Shown one piece after another: positions 14,799-22,021 of a stretch of DNA of 64,000 nucleotides (positions within the stretch are counted from its first letter, which is position 1; each line of letters starts with the position of its first letter). A program made the position numbers and the translations under genes. The notes beneath the pieces were generated by a model. The model was not told the origin of the DNA. It searched no databases and was given only the letters and a program-made list of their open reading frames with translations. Origin of the DNA: Lactiplantibacillus plantarum (lineage in GTDB: Bacteria > Bacillota > Bacilli > Lactobacillales > Lactobacillaceae); contig NZ_CP039121.1 of the NCBI RefSeq assembly GCF_014131735.1, positions 1,054,001 to 1,118,000 on the forward strand, written 5' to 3'.

Positions 14799-15734
14799 CT
14801 AGTTATAGTAATAATAATTTCTACGTTGTTTTTGTTTGATGGTCTGACCGACATACAGTTGTGTACCAGAGTCTCCAAGACCATCTTTATATACGTGAGT
14901 GATGCCGGTGCTACTATCATCTAATCTGTAAAGCATACCGTAATCGGTTTTCCACCCATAAGCCATTCCCTGTGAAGTTTCTATAGACGAATATGCAGAG
15001 CCAACGTATTTTTGTAAAGTTTCGACGTCTTTTTGCCCAAAAACCTTAGCAAATGATTTTAGTTCACCTTCGTTTACTCTTTTCTTGCTAGATTCCTTAG
15101 CTTCAGCCTTATCTTTTTTTATAGCAGCTTTATGAATTTTATCAGGAGATCCATCAAACAATTTATCATTTTCAAAATCTAAGTCATCAGATCCATACAT
15201 AAGCGTACTTGAGCTCTCGTCTGTGGGCTTCCCCATAATGGAAATTACTTGTGACTTTGTCATGCCAAGCTTAATTTTATTAAAACTGTATACTTTTTTC
15301 TTTGTTTTTTTAGCGCTAGCTTTATTTTCGCTTGAAGCTTTTTTAGCTACAGTCTTCTTAGTGTCACTATTATTCTTGGAAGACTTCTTTTTGATGCTAC
15401 TTGTTTTTTTTGAGGCAGCCTTCTTCGAATTACTTCTTTTGCTGCTTGATTTGTTCGAATGCTTTTTGTTAGAATTTTTATCGGCACTTTCAATCGTTGA
15501 CGTACTGGTTTTTTTCGAGTGTGCTATCGTGTCCTTACTGCTTGCTGTGTTTTTAACTGGATTAGCTATCAATCCTACAACAACAAATAGAAAAGATGCA
15601 GCGAGAGCAATCAAGCCGTATTTAAAAGATTGTTTTGAGCTAGCTCCTTTAATAAGTTTGAAAATTCCCCGACATATAAAATATATAAATATCAACAATG
15701 AGATGAAGAACATTATCTCGGCAAAAGTTTCCAT
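14799..15734 (-). CDS. Membrane-anchored Lys/Ser-rich protein with SmpA/BamE-like domain (311 aa)
   Basis: Two N-terminal helices (about 5-25 and 38-58), a Lys/Ser stalk (65-150), then a globular part. It begins IKLGMTKSQVISIMGKP, the signature of SmpA/BamE-like or DUF3862-type modules, followed by a YGWKTDYGMLYRLDD segment. The layout parallels the 239-aa gene in the same operon. Probably a surface protein expressed by the lysogen. AATTTGGAGGAATT precedes the start. Confidence 0.65.
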   Translation of the reverse strand: METFAEIMFFISLLIFIYFICRGIFKLIKGASSKQSFKYGLIALAASFLFVVVGLIANPVKNTASSKDTIAHSKKTSTSTIESADKNSNKKHSNKSSSKRSNSKKAASKKTSSIKKKSSKNNSDTKKTVAKKASSENKASAKKTKKKVYSFNKIKLGMTKSQVISIMGKPTDESSSTLMYGSDDLDFENDKLFDGSPDKIHKAAIKKDKAEAKESSKKRVNEGELKSFAKVFGQKDVETLQKYVGSAYSSIETSQGMAYGWKTDYGMLYRLDDSSTGITHVYKDGLGDSGTQLYVGQTIKQKQRRNYYYYN

Positions 15735-15756
15735 AATTCCTCCAAATTAATTTATA

Positions 15757-16170
15757 CTAATCTCCGTCGAATGGTACCCCGTATTGATAGGACAGTTCTC
15801 TGTATGAATAGGGAATATGGCCATTCTCCTCAATAAACAACATTCCCATCAATCCAACTGAAAATTCATCAGCTTCACGTTCAAACTTAGAATGTCCATG
15901 TTTAACGGAAGTGTAGTACCCAATCAGCCCCTCATGGAATATAACGTGTCCTAGTTCGTGACCGAGTATGAAATACTGTGTAGGCGTGTGTTTAATAGAA
16001 TTATTGAGTAGTATGATAGGCTCTTGGTTGTCATAAGCATTTTTACCCAGAGGCATTGCCCCAAAATCACACCATTCCACTTGTATGTTAAGCTTTTCCG
16101 CAATTACAAACGGGTCCGCTGTGTGATAACGATTGACAATAGCTTTAACAATATCTTTTACTCTATCCAT
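15757..16170 (-). CDS. immA: ImmA/IrrE-type metallopeptidase
   Basis: 137 residues with the HELGHVIFHEG zinc motif (HExxH) in the middle, as in ICEBs1 ImmA, which cuts its partner repressor. It lies 11 nt behind the repressor gene, the standard pair. It probably controls induction by repressor cleavage instead of RecA-driven self-cleavage. AGGAG precedes the ATG. Confidence 0.88.
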   Translation of the reverse strand: MDRVKDIVKAIVNRYHTADPFVIAEKLNIQVEWCDFGAMPLGKNAYDNQEPIILLNNSIKHTPTQYFILGHELGHVIFHEGLIGYYTSVKHGHSKFEREADEFSVGLMGMLFIEENGHIPYSYRELSYQYGVPFDGD

Positions 16171-16181
16171 AAGTACAACTC

Positions 16182-16544
16182 CTAATCATGCTTGTGGCGT
16201 TTCCAGAATATTGTTGCCATTGCCACACGCACTTGTTGTTTTTCTTCTTCAGTAAGATCTTCACCCCCATAGGTCATCGAACCCTCATTTGCTTCAAGAA
16301 AATCCTTCAGGTCAATGGTATCTTTCTTGGTTGCCCATTTTGGCGTGCCATTTTTTCCAAGCAAGTAGTCAGTTGTCACGGAAAAACGATCTGCAATTTT
16401 AGAAAGTGTTTCAAGATCTGGCTGTCGTTTTCCTTGTTCATAGGAAGCCAGTGTTGTTTTGGCCATGCCTAATTGCATTGCTAATCTCTCTTGCGTTAGA
16501 CCAGCTTCTTTTTTTCGTAATTCTTTAAGGCGTTCAGCAAACAT
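16182..16544 (-). CDS. CI-like HTH repressor of switch 1
   Basis: 120 residues. The ATG at 16544 has GAAGGAGG upstream; longer in-frame starts lack an SD. An XRE helix-turn-helix spans about residues 5-60 (TQERLAMQLGMAKTTLASYEQGKRQP) with a short C-terminal part and no S24 peptidase domain, consistent with regulation by the neighbouring ImmA. It is divergent from the Cro-like gene over an operator region. Confidence 0.88.
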   Translation of the reverse strand: MFAERLKELRKKEAGLTQERLAMQLGMAKTTLASYEQGKRQPDLETLSKIADRFSVTTDYLLGKNGTPKWATKKDTIDLKDFLEANEGSMTYGGEDLTEEEKQQVRVAMATIFWKRHKHD

Positions 16545-16576
16545 TGATAGGCCTCCTTCGTTAATTATAAGATTAC

Positions 16577-16693
16577 TACGCATAATGCGTATTTTGTACA
16601 AAAATACAAAAAATACTCGTTTAGAGTATTCATGTGTTGACTAAGTACGCGAATTGTATTATATTAGTAAGCATCAAAGGTACGCGAAACGTA
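16577..16693. promoter_or_regulatory. Operator-promoter region of switch 1
   Basis: Palindromes: TACGCATAATGCGTA (16577-16591), AATACTC-GTTTA-GAGTATT (16612-16630), and half-related TACGCGAATTGTA (16646-16658) and TACGCGAAACGTA (16681-16693). The rightward promoter is TTGACT (16637-16642), 17 bp, TATATT (16660-16665), with one operator in its spacer and one downstream. This is the layout expected for repressor and Cro control. Confidence 0.75.
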
Positions 16694-16716
16694 TTACTTA
16701 GTTAGGAGGTGTTAAC

Positions 16717-16947
16717 ATGCGTCATTGGTTAAAAGAGTGGAGAGACATCAACGGACTAACGCAAAAAAAGGCTGCTGAATTTCTCGATATGCCAGAGACA
16801 ACTTTAGCGTCTTACGAACAAGGGCATAGAACACCAAGTGTTGGTAGAGCTAAGAAAATGGCTGTAAGAATGAATGATATATCGAAAAAAAAACGTGTTA
16901 AATGGACTTATTTTTTTGAAGATAAAGTACACAATTCGAGTAATTAA
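16717..16947 (+). CDS. Cro-like HTH protein of switch 1
   Basis: 76 residues with one XRE helix-turn-helix (TQKKAAEFLDMPETTLASYE) and a basic C-terminus. TTAGGAGGTG precedes the ATG. First rightward gene, divergent from the repressor. No other rightward gene follows directly; the next clear gene is on the minus strand. Switch 1 therefore appears cut off from the early operon. Confidence 0.85.
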   Translation: MRHWLKEWRDINGLTQKKAAEFLDMPETTLASYEQGHRTPSVGRAKKMAVRMNDISKKKRVKWTYFFEDKVHNSSN

Positions 16948-16980
16948 AGGGAGATGCCAAAATGAAGCCAATAACAAGTA

Positions 16981-17012
16981 AAAGAGCCGCTATCGCAAAT
17001 AGCAACTCTTCG
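16981..17012 (-). terminator. Terminator for the 104-aa minus-strand gene
   Basis: AAAGAG..GCTAT / ATAGC..CTCTT hairpin with TTTT on the minus strand. A short plus-strand ORF with an SD overlaps it (16962-17018, 18 codons) and is probably incidental. Confidence 0.65.
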
Positions 17013-17021
17013 GATTAAACG

Positions 17022-17336
17022 TTAATGACTGACAATCTTTACCACTTTGGAGCTGGCAAACACGGTGCCAGGGTCATCATCAGTGAAAAAGAAAGTGTAG
17101 TTGTTTAGAAGTTTGGTGATACTTGGCACTAATCCTAGCTTAATATGTTCGTTCAGTTCAAACGGACCATTAATTTCGTCTTTGTTAGGAAAATCGTACG
17201 TTATCTTTTCCCAGTTCTTTTTAGAAATTTTTTTAGGACGATCATTAATTGGCGCAGTGCGAATACCCCAAACAAAGTCATGTACGTTTAGCGTTAGTGT
17301 TTCACCATCTAAAAAATGAATCGTAGCTGTTAACAT
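17022..17336 (-). CDS. Hypothetical phage protein (104 aa)
   Basis: A soluble protein beginning with strand-like MLTATIHFLDGETLTLNVHD and ending FASSKVVKIVSH, with a DDDPGT turn. AAAGGTGG lies upstream. The N-terminus looks like a small beta-barrel. Transcribed in the lysogeny direction between the two switches. Function unknown. Confidence 0.6.
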   Translation of the reverse strand: MLTATIHFLDGETLTLNVHDFVWGIRTAPINDRPKKISKKNWEKITYDFPNKDEINGPFELNEHIKLGLVPSITKLLNNYTFFFTDDDPGTVFASSKVVKIVSH

Positions 17337-17358
17337 TTTTTAACCACCTTTAACACAA

Positions 17359-17532
17359 TTGTTGGTCGAGTTACACGAACTTAATAAAACGATCAAAACT
17401 ATCGTAAGTAGTCTTGAGTGCAAAGAAGTAAGCCATGATATTTTCCCAGGGATTGCTTTTAAAGCTGCCCCGGTATCAAAAGAAGAGTTTGTAAAACATT
17501 ATGGTGAATACGTAAAGAGATGTAGCAACTAA
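17359..17532 (+). pseudogene. Possible 5'-truncated gene remnant
   Basis: An open frame with protein-like composition (KEEFVKHYGEYVKRCSN at its end) but only TTG start options and no SD. The preceding bases are the SD complement of the minus-strand gene. It ends overlapping the convergent broken gene by 4 nt. It may be chance. Confidence 0.25.
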
Positions 17533-17801
17533 TATCCGTATTCAGAAAGGAACTGGCTACTGCGTTCTTCGTTAGTAGACCATGCATCAAAGCGAACAAT
17601 TGAAACACGTTGTGATTTTTCTATCTTACTAAGTTCTTGTTTCAGTTCAGTGATTGTTAATTCTGATTGAATTGCAATCTGAAAGGGAAATATTTGAACT
17701 CATTTATCTGGAGATAGATTCTCTAAAGTTGTTCGAATGGCCACTGCAAATTCAGAGTTTAGATCTTTTTCTGGATTAAAAGTTACTAAATAGTTATTCA
17801 T
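17529..17801 (-). pseudogene. Small phage gene interrupted by in-frame TGA
   Basis: ATG at 17801 has an excellent SD (AAGGAGGTGA). The frame runs MNNYLVTFNPEKDLNSEFAV..SPDK, meets TGA at 17700-17702, then continues open for 56 codons (VQIFPFQIAIQ..FLSEYGY). Both halves look like one 90-residue phage protein with a Trp codon mutated to TGA. Either the gene is broken or the 33-residue product is what remains. Confidence 0.5.
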
Positions 17802-17806
17802 TAATA

Positions 17807-17854
17807 TCACCTCCTTGCAATCATTATATCGCAGGGGGCAGTGAAAGGAGGTGA
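17807..17854. repeat. Inverted repeat made by two divergent ribosome binding sites
   Basis: TCACCTCCTT (17807-17816) and AAGGAGGTGA (17845-17854) are perfect inverted arms, with ATTATA between them. Each arm is the SD of a divergent small gene, so a transcript crossing both could hide its own SD in a hairpin. Confidence 0.6.
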
Positions 17855-17858
17855 GAGC

Positions 17859-18014
17859 GTGATTAGTATGATCATGGCACTTATTGGGCTTTATTTGGTT
17901 ATTATTCACGCAACCGTTTATCTCGAATGGTTGAAATGGTTTTTGCTAAGTCTGGGTATTTTAGCTGCTTTGCTAACTTTGACCCTTCTTGTAAAAGGAT
18001 ATCTTCCATTGTGA
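17859..18014 (+). CDS. Small hydrophobic membrane peptide (51 aa), antisense-overlapping
   Basis: GTG start with a near-perfect SD (AAAGGAGGTGA, 4 nt). The peptide is almost wholly hydrophobic, with two helices (MIMALIGLYLVIIHATVYL and FLLSLGILAALLTLTLLV) and a GYLPL end. It overlaps the 3' end of the minus-strand 167-aa gene by 113 nt. Its size, hydrophobicity and antisense layout recall type I toxins or small holins. No known family is assigned. Confidence 0.45.
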   Translation: MISMIMALIGLYLVIIHATVYLEWLKWFLLSLGILAALLTLTLLVKGYLPL

Positions 18015-18405
18015 TAAAAGCGTCATCGTATTCTGTATCTGCGTCCTCAAAATCAGTATTGTCATCTTCTAATTCAAGCAAGTCCATAAAAGCACGAAAG
18101 AACTTAGGAAAAATCTCAGCACTTTTTGATCCCAACAAATGTGTGTGACTTGAAATCAAATCTAAATACTTACCGCGAGCGCTTAAAGACAACTCACTAG
18201 GCAATATATCTTCCGGGGGTGTTATTAAAAGTAAATTGAAATATGGCACATAAAGCTTTTGGTACCGCTCACGTAACACATCATATTTTCGTTGGTGTGC
18301 TTGTGTGTTTAAACCAAAGAAATAGGATATTGCAACGGCAAACAAAGGAATACTGGCAGATACTATCTTCACTAATGCAATTGAAGCAGATGCCATTAGA
18401 TTCAT
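17902..18405 (-). CDS. Hypothetical N-terminally anchored protein (167 aa)
   Basis: The ATG at 18405 overlaps the repressor stop (ATGA) and has GAGGTGG upstream. One N-terminal helix (LVKIVSASIPLFAVAISYFFG) is followed by a soluble helical domain with an acidic stretch (ELEDDNTDFEDADTEYDD). Co-translated with repressor 2. Possibly a superinfection or immunity accessory protein. Family not recognised. Confidence 0.65.
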   Translation of the reverse strand: MNLMASASIALVKIVSASIPLFAVAISYFFGLNTQAHQRKYDVLRERYQKLYVPYFNLLLITPPEDILPSELSLSARGKYLDLISSHTHLLGSKSAEIFPKFFRAFMDLLELEDDNTDFEDADTEYDDAFITMEDILLQEGSKLAKQLKYPDLAKTISTIRDKRLRE

Positions 18406-18632
18406 TTTTCCACCTCGTTGTAAGGCGGAAAGTCGAAGAAGTCGTGGACACTGATACCGAGGGCAGAACAAAGTGAATGCAATAGATCTACTTTTGGAAC
18501 ACTCTGCCGGTAAATGAAAGAACTCACCGTTGATTGAGTAACTCCTGCTAACGTGGCCAAACGATTAACGGTTAAATTACGCTCGCGCATAAGATCATAC
18601 AAGCGTTGAATTATTAATTCTGATTCAGTCAT
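18402..18632 (-). CDS. HTH repressor of switch 2
   Basis: 76 residues, XRE type (TVNRLATLAGVTQSTVSSFIYRQSVPKVDLL) ending in a short FFDFPPYNEVEK tail. GGAGG is in the leader. It is divergent from another HTH gene across four ACGC-N4-GCGT-type sites. This is a second complete switch only 1.7 kb from switch 1. Confidence 0.85.
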   Translation of the reverse strand: MTESELIIQRLYDLMRERNLTVNRLATLAGVTQSTVSSFIYRQSVPKVDLLHSLCSALGISVHDFFDFPPYNEVEK

Positions 18633-18646
18633 AAAAGATCCTCCAA

Positions 18647-18752
18647 ACGTGTTTGCGTTAATCGTAAAACAAATTCATTTAAAAAAGTTACGCTGTTGCG
18701 TTGACATTTTACGCAATGGCGTTATAATAAAAGCATAGTTACGCAAATGCGT
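18647..18752. promoter_or_regulatory. Operator-promoter region of switch 2
   Basis: Sites: ACGTGTTTGCGT (18647), ACGCTGTTGCGT (18690), ACGCAATGGCGT (18711) and ACGCAAATGCGT (18741). The rightward promoter is the consensus TTGACA (18701-18706), 16 bp, TATAAT (18723-18728), with one operator filling the spacer. Repressor or Cro binding should shut it directly. Confidence 0.8.
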
Positions 18753-18773
18753 TAACTCTAAGGAGATGAAAAC

Positions 18774-18980
18774 ATGATTGGCTCAGAAATTAAAAAAATT
18801 CGTTCCAAGCTTGGCTGGACACAAGCAAAGCTAGCTGATGCTGCGGGCGTATCACAGAGTACTGTAAATACTCTTGAGAACCGAACAAAGCATCCTGATG
18901 CTGTAACACTAAATTTACTTGCAAAAGCAATGGGTGTAACTGTGGATGACTTATTAGAACCAAAGGAGGTGGCCAAGTAA
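18774..18980 (+). CDS. Cro-like HTH protein of switch 2
   Basis: 68 residues, a single XRE domain (TQAKLADAAGVSQSTVNTLENRTKHPD). It is the first gene of the rightward early operon, AAGGAGATG upstream, and its stop overlaps the next start (TAATG). It probably represses the lysogeny promoter of switch 2. Confidence 0.88.
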   Translation: MIGSEIKKIRSKLGWTQAKLADAAGVSQSTVNTLENRTKHPDAVTLNLLAKAMGVTVDDLLEPKEVAK

Positions 18981-19276
18981 TGGAAGTCACACAAGAACAA
19001 TTGCACGAAATGGTCCAATCAGAGGTAAACGCAGCTATTGCCGCCAAAAGCCTAGCACCAGTCAAAGCAAGAAACACTGCTTGGATGGAGCTTAAAAACG
19101 ATATTTCGAAATTTGTCAACGAGAAGTACGGTAAGAATCCAAAAGCTTATTCATTGTCAGACGCAGTTAAAACGATCATTAGGTTCCATTTAGGTGTGTC
19201 TAACGTATATCAAATTAACGAGAGCAACATTGATGAAGCGCGTCGAATATTCGAGTTACTAAAAGCAAATATTTAA
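18980..19276 (+). CDS. ORF6C-like putative antirepressor domain protein (98 aa)
   Basis: Residues 30-95 resemble the ORF6C domain of phage antirepressors (AWMELKNDISKFVNEKYG, then a DAVKTIIRFHLGVS-type helix). The N-terminal KilA-N/BRO or ORF6N domain is absent, so only the C-terminal module is present. It starts on the preceding stop codon. A role in switch control is inferred. Confidence 0.6.
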   Translation: MEVTQEQLHEMVQSEVNAAIAAKSLAPVKARNTAWMELKNDISKFVNEKYGKNPKAYSLSDAVKTIIRFHLGVSNVYQINESNIDEARRIFELLKANI

Positions 19277-19300
19277 TTTTCAAAGAACGGAGGAAACAAA

Positions 19301-19471
19301 ATGACACATCTATCACGAACTACATTAATCAATGCACTAGCAAAGGTTAAACCAGAAACACCAAGGGTAATGTTTGAGGCACTAAGCGATAAAGCACTAG
19401 ATGCTGAATTTCGAGCAGTAACGGCCGAGTATAACGAGCAAGCTAGCCAACTTATGTCAGTTTCATATTAG
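19301..19471 (+). CDS. Small early phage protein (56 aa)
   Basis: ATG with CGGAGGAAAC upstream. Helical and soluble (LINALAKVKPETPRVMFEAL, then FRAVTAEYNEQASQ). No known domain. Confidence 0.65.
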   Translation: MTHLSRTTLINALAKVKPETPRVMFEALSDKALDAEFRAVTAEYNEQASQLMSVSY

Positions 19472-19482
19472 GAGGTGCGAAC

Positions 19483-19788
19483 ATGTCAGATACGATATTG
19501 ATTCGGCATGAGGCTCCAAAGGGATTCCAATTCATTAGCGAAGAAGAATACGAGAAGTTCCAAGCCTGGAAGCAAGCACAACGTGGTATTCGTACTTGGA
19601 AGCTTAAAGATTTGGCCAAGTATAAATACGGAACTAAATCAACCGAACGAGCCTCACGATATTTAACCAAGCATCGTCATGATTTGGACATTGAACAGGG
19701 TGGCTTCATTGATTATGTGAATACCCATAACGGCTGGCAGATTCCAGCAGCTGAGATGATCGATTACCTATTAGATCATCCCGATTAA
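19483..19788 (+). CDS. DUF771-like phage protein (101 aa)
   Basis: An N-terminal helix pair (ISEEEYEKFQAWKQ), a Lys/Arg-rich centre (TWKLKDLAKYKYGTKSTE) and a C-terminal YVNTHNGWQIPAAEMIDYLL match the DUF771 family of early genes from Lactobacillus and Lactococcus phages. It is probably DNA-binding, but its function is unknown. AGGAGGTG precedes the ATG. Confidence 0.6.
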   Translation: MSDTILIRHEAPKGFQFISEEEYEKFQAWKQAQRGIRTWKLKDLAKYKYGTKSTERASRYLTKHRHDLDIEQGGFIDYVNTHNGWQIPAAEMIDYLLDHPD

Positions 19789-19810
19789 TTTAAATTATAA
19801 GTGAATTACA

Positions 19811-19836
19811 TGGAAAGGCTATATAAAGCCCTTTCC
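19811..19836 (+). terminator. Hairpin within the early operon
   Basis: GGAAAGGC and GCCCTTTCC flank a short loop, followed by AAAA and not Ts. More likely an RNA processing or attenuation hairpin than a full terminator. Confidence 0.4.
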
Positions 19837-19855
19837 AAAATACAGAGGTGTAGGT

Positions 19856-20368
19856 ATGAAGAACAAGTTTGCAGAGCAATTGTCATTGGCATTAGGTAAA
19901 AATAAAACACTAACACAGCAGCAGATTGCAGATAGGACGCATGTTTCTCCCGGACAATTGTCCCGGTTGAAGAGTGGATCAAGAAGCACTGATCCACAAA
20001 TTAGGAAGTCGTTAGCAAATGTAATTAACGATTTTTGGCTTAATTATTCTGGTGCTCGTGAGAATTTCGGAGTGCTGTCATTTCAGAATGACAGGCGTCT
20101 AAAGGGTGATATGTTCTCAGCCCTAATGCGTCAGAAGAAAGAGCAGCAAGAACGAGAGGCAATGGAAGCCGAGTTTGAGAACGCTATTGCGATTAACCCA
20201 AATGATCGGACACCGGCGCAGCAGCTAGTTATTGAACGTTATCCACGTGAATATGCAGAAGAGATTAGCGCCGAGATAACTGATTTGGCTAAGAAAGCTG
20301 AGTATGCCGGTATCCCAATGGATAAATTGCAGGAAGTAATCGATAAAGTCAACCAAGAAAATGGCTAG
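19856..20368 (+). CDS. HTH-domain early protein (170 aa)
   Basis: An N-terminal helix-turn-helix (TQQQIADRTHVSPGQLSRLKSGSR, about residues 20-43) is followed by a helical, Glu/Lys/Gln-rich C-terminal region (KKEQQEREAMEAEFENA). It is a regulator or DNA-binding accessory protein of the early operon. AGAGGTG precedes the ATG. Confidence 0.7.
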   Translation: MKNKFAEQLSLALGKNKTLTQQQIADRTHVSPGQLSRLKSGSRSTDPQIRKSLANVINDFWLNYSGARENFGVLSFQNDRRLKGDMFSALMRQKKEQQEREAMEAEFENAIAINPNDRTPAQQLVIERYPREYAEEISAEITDLAKKAEYAGIPMDKLQEVIDKVNQENG

Positions 20369-20380
20369 GAGGAAATAGCA

Positions 20381-20464
20381 ATGATTGAAGGAGCATTAGT
20401 AGGCTGCGCGTTAACTGCATTGTGGTTCAAGCGTCATGAAGTTGCTAGTTGGTTTGGAATTTAA
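20381..20464 (+). CDS. Tiny membrane-like peptide (27 aa)
   Basis: TAGGAGGAAATAGCA before the ATG is a strong SD. The peptide is short and partly hydrophobic (MIEGALVGCALTALWF) with a KRHE turn. Such tiny ORFs are common between lactobacillus phage early genes. Function unknown. Confidence 0.5.
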   Translation: MIEGALVGCALTALWFKRHEVASWFGI

Positions 20465-20477
20465 GGAGATGAAGACG

Positions 20478-20606
20478 ATGAAATTTACATTCCGGATCGG
20501 AAACGTGCTTTACAAACAGATCACGATTCAGGAGTTAGATAGTCTTTTTAATACGTTTAAGGAGGTTGAACGAATTGGAAGTACGCAAAGTATCGTCAAA
20601 GCCTAA
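20478..20606 (+). CDS. Small early phage protein (42 aa)
   Basis: TAAGGAGATG precedes the ATG. It begins MKFTFRIGNVLYKQITIQEL. Soluble, strand-rich. It overlaps the start of the next ORF by 32 nt, and its coding region contains that gene's SD. Confidence 0.55.
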   Translation: MKFTFRIGNVLYKQITIQELDSLFNTFKEVERIGSTQSIVKA

Positions 20607-20742
20607 ATTTGAGTACGAAAAAAGCTGCTCGAGTATTGGGAGTACCCGTGCAGCTAAGACGCTTAATAAATTTATTTTCGAGTTCTATTGTACTCCGAAA
20701 CTGTCACTAAGACAACGTTTGGTACGGAGGTGGGCGAAATGA
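20575..20742 (+). CDS. Small basic early phage protein (55 aa)
   Basis: TTG start with AAGGAGGTTGAACGAA upstream. Strongly basic (KVSSKPKFEYEKS near the start, LRQRLVRRWAK at the end). Its stop overlaps the next ATG (ATGA), which supports real translation. Possibly nucleic-acid binding. Confidence 0.5.
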   Translation: MEVRKVSSKPKFEYEKSCSSIGSTRAAKTLNKFIFEFYCTPKLSLRQRLVRRWAK

Positions 20743-21125
20743 TACCAACACAGGCAGATTTAAACGAGCATTGGCAGCAACGTAACGACTCACGTGACTG
20801 GGTACTTGACGCAGATAACTATTGCTACGATGGTGATGAGTTCGACAAGGCACAGTTGTTTCAAGATTACATCGATAACAATGACTTTGAGCAGTGGGCG
20901 ACTGATATGCAGGCCGATATGTTGAGCGCCATTTGTATCGTCACTTTCGGTTCGACTGACGTTAGCGTGTTATATCCAGATCAAGGTGAGGAGCCAAATT
21001 GGCAATGGTTGATTGATGTGTTTGGTCAGTCCCGTCTATGGGACGAGCTACTGGCACACATCGACACAGACACGATGATGACACGTCTGGGCTATAACTG
21101 GGTATCAGAGGAGGAAGAAGCATGA
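20739..21125 (+). CDS. Acidic early phage protein (128 aa)
   Basis: The ATG at 20739 has CGGAGGTGGGCGAA upstream. The protein is very acidic with many Asp and Trp residues (DADNYCYDGDEFDKAQLFQDY). Acidic early proteins next to recombinases can be DNA mimics or nuclease inhibitors; this is only a possibility. It overlaps recT by 4 nt. Confidence 0.65.
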   Translation: MIPTQADLNEHWQQRNDSRDWVLDADNYCYDGDEFDKAQLFQDYIDNNDFEQWATDMQADMLSAICIVTFGSTDVSVLYPDQGEEPNWQWLIDVFGQSRLWDELLAHIDTDTMMTRLGYNWVSEEEEA

Positions 21126-22021
21126 GTAATGAGTTAGTTACGATGGTTAATAACAATATTGAGGATATGAAGAATAATGAAGGCTTGTCATTACCACCTG
21201 ATTATTCAGTAGGGAATGCATTAAACAGTGCTTACTTGATTTTGAGTGATACGTCTAAGGGCCAACCATTACTTGATAAGTGTGACCAAGGATCAGTTAT
21301 CAAGGCATTGATGAACATGGCAATTCAAGGATTGAGCCCAGCTAAAAACCAATGCTATTTCATTCCTTATGGCAACCAGTTAGTCATGCAGCGCTCCTAT
21401 TTTGGCTCAATTAGCGTTGTAAAGCGTCTTTCAAACGTTAAGGATATTCAGGCACAGGTTGTCCACAAAGACGACACGTTCAAGATTGGTGGTGAAAATG
21501 GAGTATTGGTGGTTAAAGAGTTCGAGCCAAGCTTTGAGAACCTAGACAAGCCAATCATTGGGGCATTCGCATGGGTCGAAGATCTGAACGGCAACCGGAC
21601 ATACACGGTTATGACAAAGAAGGACATCGACACCAGTTGGAGCCATGCTAAGACGAAGAAGGTTCAAAACGAGTTCCCAGAAGAGATGGCTAAACGGACT
21701 GTAATTAATCGAGCTGCCAAGTTCTACATTAACAGTTCAAGCGACAACGATTTGTTCGTGCAAGCAGTTAACGACACGACGAGTTCCGAGTACGAAAATG
21801 ATGATCCGAAGGATGTAACACCGACTAAAAGGTCATTGGTGGCTGACGTAGAGGAGAATAAAGCCGAGAAGGTAGAGTCTGTCGAACCAGTCAAAGAACC
21901 CGTTAAAACAGCTGTAAAGGAGGCACCAAGCAATGATCAAGAACCTGCCAAAGACGGGGCAAACCAGCAAAACCTCTTCGACAACCTCAATGATGTTGGA
22001 TCAGAAGCTGACGCCGAATAA
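21122..22021 (+). CDS. recT: RecT-type single-strand annealing protein
   Basis: 299 residues. The RecT core covers about residues 15-230: KALMNMAIQGLSPAKNQCYFIPYG, the MQRSYFGSISVVKR segment, and FPEEMAKRTVINRAAKFY near its end, then a Lys/Glu-rich tail. It anneals homologous single strands with the nuclease encoded next. Its 3' end overlaps the nuclease gene by 89 nt. Confidence 0.93.
   Translation: MSNELVTMVNNNIEDMKNNEGLSLPPDYSVGNALNSAYLILSDTSKGQPLLDKCDQGSVIKALMNMAIQGLSPAKNQCYFIPYGNQLVMQRSYFGSISVVKRLSNVKDIQAQVVHKDDTFKIGGENGVLVVKEFEPSFENLDKPIIGAFAWVEDLNGNRTYTVMTKKDIDTSWSHAKTKKVQNEFPEEMAKRTVINRAAKFYINSSSDNDLFVQAVNDTTSSEYENDDPKDVTPTKRSLVADVEENKAEKVESVEPVKEPVKTAVKEAPSNDQEPAKDGANQQNLFDNLNDVGSEADAE

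Noticed and set aside
16962-17018. 18-codon ORF after the Cro-like gene
   Set aside because: It has an SD-like sequence, but it lies inside the terminator hairpin of the convergent gene and encodes a low-information peptide.
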